Source: Clostridia bacterium (GTDB taxonomy: Bacteria; Bacillota; Clostridia; Oscillospirales; CAG-272). From it: a DNA stretch of 38,638 nt. The notes under the pieces were generated by a model that had not been told where the DNA came from, did no database searches, and was given only the letters and a program-made list of their open reading frames with translations. The DNA is taken from contig JAFUQU010000001.1 of the NCBI GenBank assembly GCA_017472255.1, positions 69,304-107,941 on the forward strand, in the 5' to 3' direction. The translations under genes were made by a program, and so were the position numbers. This document shows, piece after piece, positions 31,671-38,638 of this stretch (its first letter is position 1; the number at the start of each line of letters is the position of its first letter).

Positions 31671-33788
31671 TTAACGCTCCTCCAGCCACCGATCCAGATC
31701 GGCGTAGAACTGCGTCCGATTGCCGTCCGGCGTGAATTCGCAGGGGAAGACGCCCACAAGCTGCGGCCACGCTTCGTCTGTTACCACCAGATACTGGGGC
31801 GCGTCGTAGATGAACCAGCCGTCCTTGTCCGTGTACCATGCCCCGGCATAGCCGAAAATCGCGTCGCCCGCCGACCGCCACGCGGGGGTGTAATGGTAGA
31901 GCCGGTATCCCTCGTAAGCCGCCGCGAACGCCAGCTTCTCAACCCGAGTGAAGCCGAAGGACGCCGCGCCGGAAGCGTCCTCCGCGTCCGGATTCTGCTG
32001 GGTGTACCAGATCGCCTGTTGAGCGTCCATGCCGCTTCGCATACTGTCGGCATAGCTGTACGCGAGCTGATGGGCGATTCCGTCGATGTCCCAGCTTACC
32101 GCCGCGGACACCGACGCCGCCAGTCCGTCGAAGTCAGCCTCCGTGCCCTCGTCGGGGCGGAAGCGGAGATAGAGCAGGCTGTGCTCATCCACCGGGACGG
32201 CGTAGATATATTCGCGCGTATTCTCGAACGCCGCCCGGTCGGCTTCGTTCATACCTGCAAGCATCCCCTCGGGGATGACCGGCGTGTAGCGGGTGATGCC
32301 GCCGTCCAGCGTTTTGTCCGGCTTCAGGCTGAATGCCGCCGCGTAGCCGTTATAGCAGAACTGCATGACGCTGTCCCTCGACGTGCCGTCGATGAGGGCG
32401 ACGACATTGCATTCCGCCAGCCCCGCCGCCTCCGCGTCAAAGGGAAGCGTCACCGCCGCCGTGCCCATAGGAACCGTGTCGGACGTAATGTAACCCTGAT
32501 TCCAGCTGTAAACCGCCATCGTCCGCGTGTCCGCGTCAATCCAGCCCATCTCGGCAAGGGACGCCAGCGTTTCCCCGTCGATGTCGGCGATGGAGCCGTC
32601 GGACAGCTTTTCAAGACCGAAAATTTCCGCTCTGCCGGGATAGGTTTCCTCGATGAGAAAGACCTCCACCCGGATGCGGTCGCCGTCGGTCAGCCCGGAA
32701 AAATCGAAGTCCCCCCGCATGACCACCGGTCCGGTGCTGTCGATGAGAATCATGTGGCTGTTCCCGGCGCGCAGATAAAGCCCCTCCGCGTACCAGTGAT
32801 CGTCGGGCAGGGCGGATTCGCCCGCGAAGGAGCAGCCCAGCGCCGCAAGTGTCAGAACTGCGGTCAGCGCGACCGCCCAAACGCGGGTTTTGCGCCCGTC
32901 GAGCAGACGCTGCACGCGCTCTTTCAGCGGACTTCCGGACAGCGCGGTGCCGGTTTCCCTTGCGGCGGACGCCATGTCAACCAGCGTGCGGGCGTAGTGT
33001 CTGCGGTCGCCGTCGGACAGCTTCGCCGCCACCGCGTCGTCGCAGGCAAGCTCGGCGTCCCTTGCCGATGCCCGCGCCGCCGCCCAGATCAGCGGATTCC
33101 ACCAGAGCGCGCAGCAGACAATCACCCGCACCGTTGACCACAGCGGGTCGAGGTGGCGCAGATGGGTGCGTTCGTGCAGTAGAATCATCGGCAGCGCGTC
33201 GGATTTTTCGGCGGCGGGGGTGATGTAGATGGCGGGAATCAGCCCCGCAAGACAGGGCGAGCCGATGCTCCCCGAAACGTAGACCTTCGTGCGCCCTTCA
33301 TAACGCAGGAAGCGTCGTCCGGCGCGGGTTTTCGTGATGAAGCGCGCCCACGTCAGCAGAAAGTACGCCCCGATTAGTGCAGAGCCGACCGCCCAAACCG
33401 TCCGTCCCACCGTCCGCCAGTTGATCTTCGTCTGCGATTTTGCCGGAGCGGGAGCGCTGTCATTGGCGGTGACGGGAACGTCGGTGGTGATGGTGTCGGC
33501 GGGCTGCGTTGAGGCTGCTGCGAAAATATCCGCCGCAGGCTGGCTTACCGCGCCGACAGTATCGACGGGGAAAGCCCCCGCGGGAAAAGCCCCCAAGGTT
33601 GTCTGCGCCTGTTCAAAGGAGGGAAGCTCTGGCAGCGGCACTTCAAACAGCGTGATCGGCAGACAAAGCCTTACCAGCACCAGCAGCCACAAAGCGTAAG
33701 TGAGGCGTGGCGGCAGCCACCGCCGGAACGCCCCGCGCACCAGCAGAACAATGGCGATAAAAAGCGACGTAATCAAAATATGGTACAT
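31671..33788 (-). CDS. blaR1: BlaR1/MecR1-type M56 metallopeptidase sensor
   Basis: Membrane protein of 705 aa. Three hydrophobic segments frame a zinc peptidase domain with His205-Glu206-x-x-His209 (ILLHERTHLRHLDPLW) and Glu246 in RDAELACDD, the M56 signature. A fourth helix (about 313-333, VWAVALTAVLTLAALGCSF) leads to an outside domain of about 370 residues. That domain is not the usual penicillin-binding sensor: no SxxK/SxN/KTG set is seen, so its ligand may differ. In the Bla/Mec paradigm the activated peptidase leads to loss of the BlaI repressor. Its ATG overlaps the blaI stop codon (TAATG). Confidence 0.88.
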   Translation of the reverse strand: MYHILITSLFIAIVLLVRGAFRRWLPPRLTYALWLLVLVRLCLPITLFEVPLPELPSFEQAQTTLGAFPAGAFPVDTVGAVSQPAADIFAAASTQPADTITTDVPVTANDSAPAPAKSQTKINWRTVGRTVWAVGSALIGAYFLLTWARFITKTRAGRRFLRYEGRTKVYVSGSIGSPCLAGLIPAIYITPAAEKSDALPMILLHERTHLRHLDPLWSTVRVIVCCALWWNPLIWAAARASARDAELACDDAVAAKLSDGDRRHYARTLVDMASAARETGTALSGSPLKERVQRLLDGRKTRVWAVALTAVLTLAALGCSFAGESALPDDHWYAEGLYLRAGNSHMILIDSTGPVVMRGDFDFSGLTDGDRIRVEVFLIEETYPGRAEIFGLEKLSDGSIADIDGETLASLAEMGWIDADTRTMAVYSWNQGYITSDTVPMGTAAVTLPFDAEAAGLAECNVVALIDGTSRDSVMQFCYNGYAAAFSLKPDKTLDGGITRYTPVIPEGMLAGMNEADRAAFENTREYIYAVPVDEHSLLYLRFRPDEGTEADFDGLAASVSAAVSWDIDGIAHQLAYSYADSMRSGMDAQQAIWYTQQNPDAEDASGAASFGFTRVEKLAFAAAYEGYRLYHYTPAWRSAGDAIFGYAGAWYTDKDGWFIYDAPQYLVVTDEAWPQLVGVFPCEFTPDGNRTQFYADLDRWLEER

Positions 33789-34171
33789 TATTTTTCCCCC
33801 TTTTGCTCTGCCTCATCAAGAATTCTGCGCAGTTCAGCGATTTCGCCCGCCGAGAGCGCCGACTGCCCCGCCATCGACGAAATCATCATAGACAAGCTCC
33901 CTTCCCAAACCTTAGAAAGAAAGCTGGAGGTTTCCTCGCTTGCAGCGTCCATCCGCTCAACCGCCGGATACCAAAGCTGAGATCGCCCGCTGTCGTCCAC
34001 TCTCACCGCCCCTTTCGCCGCCAACCTCCTGAGCATAACAAAAATCGTCGTCTTCGTCCACCCCGTGTCCCCCTCCAGCGCCTTCACCATCTGCGCAATC
34101 GTCCTCGGCGCCTCCTTCCAAAGCAGCTTCATAATCTTCCACTCGCCGTCTGATAAATTGATATGATTCAT
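33788..34171 (-). CDS. blaI: BlaI/MecI-family repressor
   Basis: Winged-helix repressor of 127 aa. It opens with LSDGEWKIMKLLWKEAPRTI, continues with the recognition helix region (GWTKTTIFVMLRRLAAKGAV) and ends in a helical dimerisation and cleavage part. AAAGGAGG lies before the ATG. It is translationally coupled to blaR1. Its predicted promoter is about 600 bp away, so the transcript would carry a very long leader made of the structured repeat at 34190-34760. The divergent beta-lactamase-like lipoprotein gene is the obvious regulatory target. Confidence 0.92.
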   Translation of the reverse strand: MNHINLSDGEWKIMKLLWKEAPRTIAQMVKALEGDTGWTKTTIFVMLRRLAAKGAVRVDDSGRSQLWYPAVERMDAASEETSSFLSKVWEGSLSMMISSMAGQSALSAGEIAELRRILDEAEQKGEK

Positions 34172-34189
34172 GTAATTCCTCCTTTAAGG

Positions 34190-34760
34190 GTACGCGCTTT
34201 TCGAGAAAAGCTGTGCAAAAGCTTTAGAAGAGGGTAATTTTAATTTTCCTTCGGGACGGTTTACCGTCCCGAAATGCACTTCACCCACGGAGGAACGCTT
34301 TCAGACTTGTTCGCGATTGCAGCGCATACGAAATATGTGCGTACATAGGATAAGCGTCCCAGAGCGATTTGTCCTCCGCGGGACCCTGCCCCCTCCGGCA
34401 AATCGGGTCTGTACAGATTTGTTTCGCGCGTTGAATAATCTTTGTTTATGGCTGGGTGCGCACAACCTCGTCTGTAGGGAGCGACACCATGCGACCTACG
34501 GTCGCTTTGTCGCTCCGCAACGAACGAATGGTGCCGTATGTTCTTACTGTAATCGACACGCCGTATCCAAAAACCAACTACTCTATGGGCGGCGTCGCCC
34601 TCGTCGCCGCCACGCCCTTTGTACTATTTTCCCCTCTGTAACCGACACGCCGTATCCAAAAACCAACTATCCTGTGGCGGCCTGTCGCCATGCGACCTAC
34701 GGTCGCGTTGTCGCTCCGCCCCTTTGCACGTACGTCCTCTCTGCATCTTACGGTTAACAC
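34190..34760. ncRNA. Candidate structured RNA / dispersed repeat element, copy A
   Basis: No coding sequence is seen in the 726-bp gap 34172-34897. Most of it is homologous to 38161-38638. About 40 bases at 34211-34250 are identical in both copies. Conserved hairpins include 34250-34273, 34322-34341, CGATTTG (34364-34370) with CAAATCG (34399-34405), and 34478-34516. A block with CGTATCCAAAAACCAACTA occurs twice (34562 and 34651). On the minus strand it is the predicted leader of blaI. Confidence 0.6.
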
Positions 34761-34771
34761 CTGTTACCCCA

Positions 34772-34800
34772 ATTATATCACGCAGGATAACATCTGTCAA
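34772..34800 (-). promoter_or_regulatory. Consensus promoter reading through element A toward blaI-blaR1
   Basis: Perfect TTGACA (34795-34800), a 17-bp spacer and perfect TATAAT (34772-34777), minus strand. No closer promoter for blaI was found. Confidence 0.8.
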
Positions 34801-34840
34801 CCATACCTCCGTATATTTTACATCCCGTTCATAATCCCCC

Positions 34841-34869
34841 TTGACAAACGGCGCATGGCGTGCTATAAT
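34841..34869 (+). promoter_or_regulatory. Consensus promoter of the beta-lactamase-like gene
   Basis: Perfect TTGACA (34841-34846), a 17-bp spacer and perfect TATAAT (34864-34869). Only 40 bp separate it from the divergent blaI promoter. GTA-N5-TAC (34811-34821) lies between and could be part of a BlaI site, but the match is weak. Confidence 0.88.
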
Positions 34870-34897
34870 GCTGTCATATCGCTTGAAAGGAGACGCC

Positions 34898-35875
34898 ATG
34901 CGCCGATTCACACTTGCCCTCATCCTCGCGGCGGCGATGCTCGCCTCCTGCACCGGAACTGCCGGAATTCCGCCCGAACCGCTTGACGCTGCCGTTACCG
35001 CTTCGCCCGGCGCCGCCGAATCCGCCGTCTCCGAGCCGCCTGAAACCGCCGCCGAAACAACTTCCGCGCCCGAACCGCCGCTTCCTCTGCCGGAAACCGT
35101 GGAAACCAACATCGAGGACAACGCCGCACGCGCAATCCTCGCCGAAATCGCGGACGTGGTGTCGGCTTACTGGGAGGCGTCGGTCTCGTTTATCGACACG
35201 GCGGAGGGCTGGTATTACACGATAAACGGCGGGCTGAGCTATCCGTCCGCCAGTACGATTAAGGCGCTTTACTGTCAGTATTTGCTGGAAGCGGGCGCGG
35301 ACTTTTCAGCGGAACTGATCCTTACCGAATCCAAGCGCACCAGTTCTACCGGACTGCTGGACGAGGAGGATGTGGGCAGCGTTTTCACCGTGGGCGAGTT
35401 GATGGGCTATGCGATCTGCGATTCGGACAACATGGCGTACCGGCTGCTGTACGAGAAGTACGGCTACCGCAAATACAACGAATGGGTGCGCGGTCTGGGA
35501 CTGGAAAACGCGGCGATGGGCGGCTATGAATTCTGCGACGTGACGGCGCGGGATTTATCGCTGGGGATGCTGCGGATTTACCGCTGGAGCGTGGAGCAGG
35601 AGGATGAACGGCTGGTGTCGCTGCTTTGCGGCACGTCGTGGAATATGCAGATCCCTCTTGGCACGACGCACACGGTCGCGCACAAATACGGCTATCAGGG
35701 TGGGACGGACGGCTATCACGACACGGCGATCGTTTTTGCGGACGTTCCCTATGTGCTGACGGTCATGACGCACAACTGGCTGTACAGCAAGGATGCGAAC
35801 GACATTTTTTTCGAGGTTACGCTGCTGACGGATGAGCTTCAGGAGCTGCTTTATTCCGGGGAGGGGAAAGTCTGA
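34898..35875 (+). CDS. Serine hydrolase lipoprotein, class A beta-lactamase-like
   Basis: Lipoprotein of 325 aa: lipobox LASC (Cys18), a long Pro/Ala/Glu linker to about residue 75, then a beta-lactamase fold. The active-site set is visible: Ser119-x-x-Lys122 (SASTIKALY), Ser176-Asp-Asn178 (CDSDNMAYRLL) and Lys263-Tyr-Gly265 in place of KTG. A Glu equivalent to Glu166 is not obvious, so it may be a peptidase- or esterase-like relative rather than an active beta-lactamase. AAAGGAG precedes the ATG. It is divergent from blaI-blaR1, which is a classical regulated arrangement. Confidence 0.85.
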   Translation: MRRFTLALILAAAMLASCTGTAGIPPEPLDAAVTASPGAAESAVSEPPETAAETTSAPEPPLPLPETVETNIEDNAARAILAEIADVVSAYWEASVSFIDTAEGWYYTINGGLSYPSASTIKALYCQYLLEAGADFSAELILTESKRTSSTGLLDEEDVGSVFTVGELMGYAICDSDNMAYRLLYEKYGYRKYNEWVRGLGLENAAMGGYEFCDVTARDLSLGMLRIYRWSVEQEDERLVSLLCGTSWNMQIPLGTTHTVAHKYGYQGGTDGYHDTAIVFADVPYVLTVMTHNWLYSKDANDIFFEVTLLTDELQELLYSGEGKV

Positions 35876-36046
35876 AAAATAAATTTTTCAGACAGTGTAG
35901 CAGATATGCGTAGCATATCTGCTGGGACTATACATTGCCGTCCCGGCAATGTTTCGCTACGCGAACCAGTCCCACATTCCAATGCGACGCAAAGCGTCGC
36001 GTAGAAAGGAAACTTTTGCTACGCAAAAGTCATGATCATAAGGATG
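35869..36046 (+). other. Structured leader element, copy 2, upstream of sfsA
   Basis: Begins with an 11-bp hairpin (35870-35880 with 35883-35893), then ACAGTGT. Triloop hairpins follow at 35899-35923 (loop GTA), 35933-35951 (TCC), 35953-35965 (TAC) and 35984-36000 (AAA). The middle two are enclosed by an outer stem TGGGACT/AGTCCCA (35923-35929 with 35968-35974). AGAAAGGAA then precedes an 8-bp hairpin (36012-36019 with 36023-36030, loop TAC) and CATGATCATAAGGATG. Both ends are homologous to 24685-24803 on the minus strand. It overlaps the last codons of the preceding gene. Confidence 0.75.
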
Positions 36047-36724
36047 AACTACAAAAACGTAATTCCGGCGCGCTTTCTTGAGCGGCCGAACCGCTTTATC
36101 GCGCGGGTGGAGCTGGGCGGCGGCGTGGAAACCGTTCATGTGAAGAACACGGGGCGCTGTCGGGAGCTGTTGATTCCGGGGGCGGAGGTTTGGCTGGCGG
36201 GGTCTGACAATCCGGAGCGAAAGACGAAATACGATCTGGTGACGGTGCGCCGTGGCGGGGAACTGGTGAACATTGACTCCCAGGCGGCCAACGATGTGGC
36301 GGCGGAATGGCTGGCGCTGGGGCATATTTTCGGCGAAAATGCGGTCATCCGCCGGGAAGTGGTGCAGGGCGGGAGCCGCTTTGACTTCCGCATTGACGAA
36401 GGCGGGCGCACGTCCTTTCTGGAGGTAAAAGGAGTGACGCTGGAGCGGGATGGCATTGCGTACTTCCCGGACGCGCCCACCGAGCGTGGGATAAAGCATC
36501 TGCGGGAGCTGGCGGACTGTGCGTCCGGCGGATATGGCGCGTATCTGCTGTTTGTGGTGCAGATGACGGGGGTGTGCGCCGTCCGACCGAACGATGGGAC
36601 GCACGCGGCGTTTGGCGCGGCGCTTCGTGAAGCTGCCGGTGCGGGTGTTCGGCTGATGGCGGTGGACTGCGCTGTCACCGCCGACAGCGTGGCGGCTCGC
36701 CATATGCTGCCGGTGGAGCTGTGA
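36044..36724 (+). CDS. sfsA: DNA/RNA nuclease SfsA
   Basis: Protein of 226 aa of the SfsA family, described as a sugar-fermentation stimulation protein and later as a DNA-binding nuclease. Features seen are VIPARFLERPNRFIARVELG, VHVKNTGRCRELLIPGAEVW, RKTKYDLVTVRRGGELVNID and SRFDFRIDEGGRTSFLEVKG. The last holds the PD-(D/E)xK-like residues and is followed by ERDGIAYFPDAPTERG. The start at 36044 matches the family. An in-frame ATG at 36032 (Met-Ile-Ile-Arg) belongs to the conserved leader element. The nearest purine-rich site, AAAGGA at 36006, is separated from both by a hairpin. No ordinary Shine-Dalgarno spacing exists. Confidence 0.92.
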   Translation: MNYKNVIPARFLERPNRFIARVELGGGVETVHVKNTGRCRELLIPGAEVWLAGSDNPERKTKYDLVTVRRGGELVNIDSQAANDVAAEWLALGHIFGENAVIRREVVQGGSRFDFRIDEGGRTSFLEVKGVTLERDGIAYFPDAPTERGIKHLRELADCASGGYGAYLLFVVQMTGVCAVRPNDGTHAAFGAALREAAGAGVRLMAVDCAVTADSVAARHMLPVEL

Positions 36725-36848
36725 ACACGGGCATTTGTGTGCGAACGACCTGCATCTCTGTAGGGGCGGCTTGCTGACAGTGGAGCGCATCATTTTTTGC
36801 AGATTTGCCGGATTTATACGCAATCTTGCTGAAATCTTTCAAAACCTA

Positions 36849-36877
36849 TTTACATCCGGGAAAAAATGTGGTATCAT
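36849..36877 (+). promoter_or_regulatory. Promoter of the GH109-like oxidoreductase gene
   Basis: TTTACA (36849-36854), a 17-bp spacer and TATCAT (36872-36877). The stretch before it (36735-36790) holds a short fragment resembling part of repeat elements A and B (GCGAACGACCTG and CTGTAGGGGCGGC). Confidence 0.7.
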
Positions 36878-36918
36878 AAATAAAAGAAAATTTTATACTC
36901 TTACGGAGGTAATACAAC

Positions 36919-38154
36919 ATGGATAAAGTCAGAGTAGGCTGGGTCGGTCTGGGCGGACGTGGACGCGGTCTGCTGGAAATGGTGCTGAACACCATGCCCG
37001 ATGTGGATATTGTCGGCGTGTGCGACCTGTACGAGGATCGTACCGAAGCAGGACGTAAGCTGGTGGAGGAAAAACGCGGTGTGAACCCGCTGACCGTCAC
37101 CGATTACCGCCGCCTGCTGGAGCGAGACGATATCGACGCCATCATCACCCCCTCCGCATGGGAAGCCCATGTGGATGTCTGCATCGATTCAATGCTGGCG
37201 GGCAAATACGTCGCTACCGAGGTGGGCGGCGCGTATTCCGTCGAACAGTGCTGGGAGCTGGTTCGCACCTACGAGCGCACCCGCGTGCCCTGCATGATGC
37301 TGGAAAACTGCTGCTACGGCAAGGAAGAAATGACCGTCCTGAATATGATCAAGCAGGGTCTTTTCGGCGAGCTGATTCACTGCGAGGGCGGCTATGAGCA
37401 TGACCTGCGCGACGAGGTTGCGCTGGGCAATGTGAACCGCCACTACCGCCTGCGTAATTATAAGAACCGCTGCGGCGAGCTTTACCCCACCCACGAGCTG
37501 GGTCCCATCGCGAAATATCTGAATATCAACCGTGGCAACCGTATGGTAATGCTGACGGCAATGGCGTCCAAATCCGCCGGTCTGCACACTTGGATTAACG
37601 AAAAGAAGGGCGCCGACTTCGAAAACGCAAACACCACCTTCTGCGAAGGCGACGTGGTAACAACCTGCATCAAATGCGCCCACGGCGAAACCATCGTCCT
37701 CACCCATGACACCACCCTCCCGCGCCCCTATTCCCGCGGCAACCGCGTTCAGGGCACCAAGGGCATCTGGTTTGAGGATACCCACGGCGTCCTTTTTGAC
37801 GGCACCGCCCAAGGCGAATCCTTCACGCACCGTTACACGAACATCAACGAATACTACGACAAATACCTCCACCCCCTGTGGAGAAACTACGAAGTCGTCG
37901 GCGGTCACGGCGGCATGGACTACCTCGTCATGCGCGGTTTCATCGAAGCCGTAAAAAATCAAACCCAAACCCCCATCGACGTCTACGACACCGCCGCATG
38001 GATGTCCATCACCCCCCTCTCCGAAAACTCCATCGCCTGCGGTTCCATGCCCGTCGCCATCCCCGACTTCACCAACGGCAAATGGACTCACCGCGAGGAG
38101 TATGTCCGCTCCAAGTATTGTCTGGATGAGGTTTGTGCAGATTTGTTCGAGTAA
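36919..38154 (+). CDS. Gfo/Idh/MocA oxidoreductase, GH109-like (NAD-dependent glycosidase)
   Basis: Protein of 411 aa with an N-terminal Rossmann fold (VGWVGLGGRGRGLLEMVL, residues 7-24; VGVCDLYEDRTEAGR). The Gfo/Idh/MocA C-terminal domain reads LENCCYGKEEMTVLNMIKQG, then GELIHCEGGYEHDLRDE, GELYPTHELGPIAKYLNI and GGHGGMDYLVMRGFIEAVKN. The ENCCYGKEE block, the Tyr/His-rich centre and the GGHGGMD motif fit GH109 enzymes, which remove alpha-N-acetylgalactosamine by an NAD-based redox mechanism. Specificity is inferred. No export signal, so an intracellular role on mucin- or lipid-derived sugars is likely. GGAGG lies upstream of the ATG. Confidence 0.88.
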   Translation: MDKVRVGWVGLGGRGRGLLEMVLNTMPDVDIVGVCDLYEDRTEAGRKLVEEKRGVNPLTVTDYRRLLERDDIDAIITPSAWEAHVDVCIDSMLAGKYVATEVGGAYSVEQCWELVRTYERTRVPCMMLENCCYGKEEMTVLNMIKQGLFGELIHCEGGYEHDLRDEVALGNVNRHYRLRNYKNRCGELYPTHELGPIAKYLNINRGNRMVMLTAMASKSAGLHTWINEKKGADFENANTTFCEGDVVTTCIKCAHGETIVLTHDTTLPRPYSRGNRVQGTKGIWFEDTHGVLFDGTAQGESFTHRYTNINEYYDKYLHPLWRNYEVVGGHGGMDYLVMRGFIEAVKNQTQTPIDVYDTAAWMSITPLSENSIACGSMPVAIPDFTNGKWTHREEYVRSKYCLDEVCADLFE

Positions 38155-38160
38155 GGGGAA

Positions 38161-38638
38161 CGCGCTTTCATGCCCTCGCTCTGCGAGGGCGTAGAAAAGG
38201 CTGTGCAAAAGCTTTAGAAGAGGGTAATTTTAATTTTCCTCCGGGACGGTTTACCGTCTCGGAGGTTTCTTCACCCACGGAGGGACGCTTTCAAACTTGT
38301 TTGCGATATCAGCGCAGACGAAGTATGCGCGAACATAGGCAAAGCGCCCTTGGGCGATTTGTCCTCCTTGCCGGTGCGTAGCAACGGCTGGGGCCGTACT
38401 GCCCCCTCCGGCAAATCGGGTCTGTACAAACTCGTTTTGCGCGCTGAAAGTTCTTTACCTATGGCTTGGTACGCGACCTGCTTGTTCTCCCTGTCCGTAG
38501 GGAACGACGCCATGCGACCTACGGTCGCTTTGTCGTTCCGCTACTTCCCCCTTTGTGCTAACATCCTCTCTGTCATCGACACGCCGTATCCAAAATCCAA
38601 CTACCCTATGGCGGCCGTCGCCCTCGTCGGCCGCCCCC
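38161..38638. ncRNA. Candidate structured RNA / dispersed repeat element, copy B (cut by window end)
   Basis: Homologous to 34190-34760 over its whole visible length, in the same orientation, directly after the GH109-like gene. A perfect 8-bp hairpin with TCT triloop (38173-38191) precedes GTAGAAAAGG, recalling the leader elements. Then come the 40-base identical core, the hairpin at 38238-38265, a larger CGATTTG/CAAATCG domain with an extra inner part, and the hairpin at 38501-38539. No coding sequence is seen. Confidence 0.6.

Noticed and set aside
31632..33137. 501-codon plus-strand frame opposite blaR1
   Set aside because: An Arg/Val/Gly-rich shadow caused by GC-rich third positions of blaR1.
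34190..34760. Element A as RNase P RNA, tmRNA or a group II intron
   Set aside because: The conserved cores of these RNAs (for example GAGGAAAGTCC of RNase P, or a domain V hairpin) were not found on either strand.
34478..34760. Inverted repeats near 34500 and 34560-34700 as IS ends
   Set aside because: No transposase or residue of one is nearby, and the same hairpins occur inside copy B as part of a larger folded unit.

Overview
The window looks like a chromosomal segment of a spore-forming, anaerobic gut Firmicute (class Clostridia, probably Oscillospirales or a neighbouring order). This rests on the spoVAC-spoVAD-spoVAE trio, rubrerythrin, a Na+-translocating decarboxylase beta subunit, a pth-mfd pair, strong Shine-Dalgarno sites and GC-rich coding with AT-rich sigma-A promoters. 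The species is inferred, not shown. No rRNA, tRNA or CRISPR array was recognised.

Left part (1-13.7 kb): the end of an AraC regulator, an orphan solute-binding lipoprotein, a polysaccharide deacetylase, a decarboxylase beta/gamma pair, pth-mfd, an orphan HicB antitoxin, a DUF4097 surface protein, a second solute-binding lipoprotein and a KDG-kinase-like sugar kinase. Middle (13.7-24.3 kb): a LiaF-like protein and PrsA-like foldase operon, a YoeB/RelB toxin-antitoxin pair, rubrerythrin, an ECF sigma factor with its membrane partner, an NhaC antiporter, a PDZ protein without a protease domain, the spoVA operon, hicAB and a helical hypothetical protein with a probable non-standard start. Right part (24.3-38.6 kb): a rearranged tract with a chimeric pseudogene, a GH51-like arabinofuranosidase, an ECF sigma factor, a decayed insertion sequence and an Xre/beta-solenoid fusion protein. 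It continues with a GH29 fucosidase, a metallophosphoesterase, YafQ/DinJ, blaR1-blaI with a divergent beta-lactamase-like lipoprotein, sfsA and a GH109-like NAD enzyme.

The gene set fits a commensal that takes apart host or plant glycans (fucose, arabinose, N-acetylgalactosamine, uronate breakdown) and watches its envelope (LiaF, PrsA, BlaR1, two ECF factors). Toxin-antitoxin modules are dense: three pairs plus one orphan antitoxin.

The most unusual material is non-coding. Two homologous leader elements (24685-24803 on minus, 35869-36046 on plus) join a conserved 5' hairpin, hypervariable triloop hairpins and a conserved block in which a hairpin lies between the ribosome binding site and the start codon. 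The stem of that hairpin differs between copies by compensatory base changes. A second, larger repeat (34190-34760 and 38161-window end) also shows compensatory changes in two hairpins. One copy is predicted to be transcribed as a long leader of blaI-blaR1. These are the best candidates for an undescribed system.
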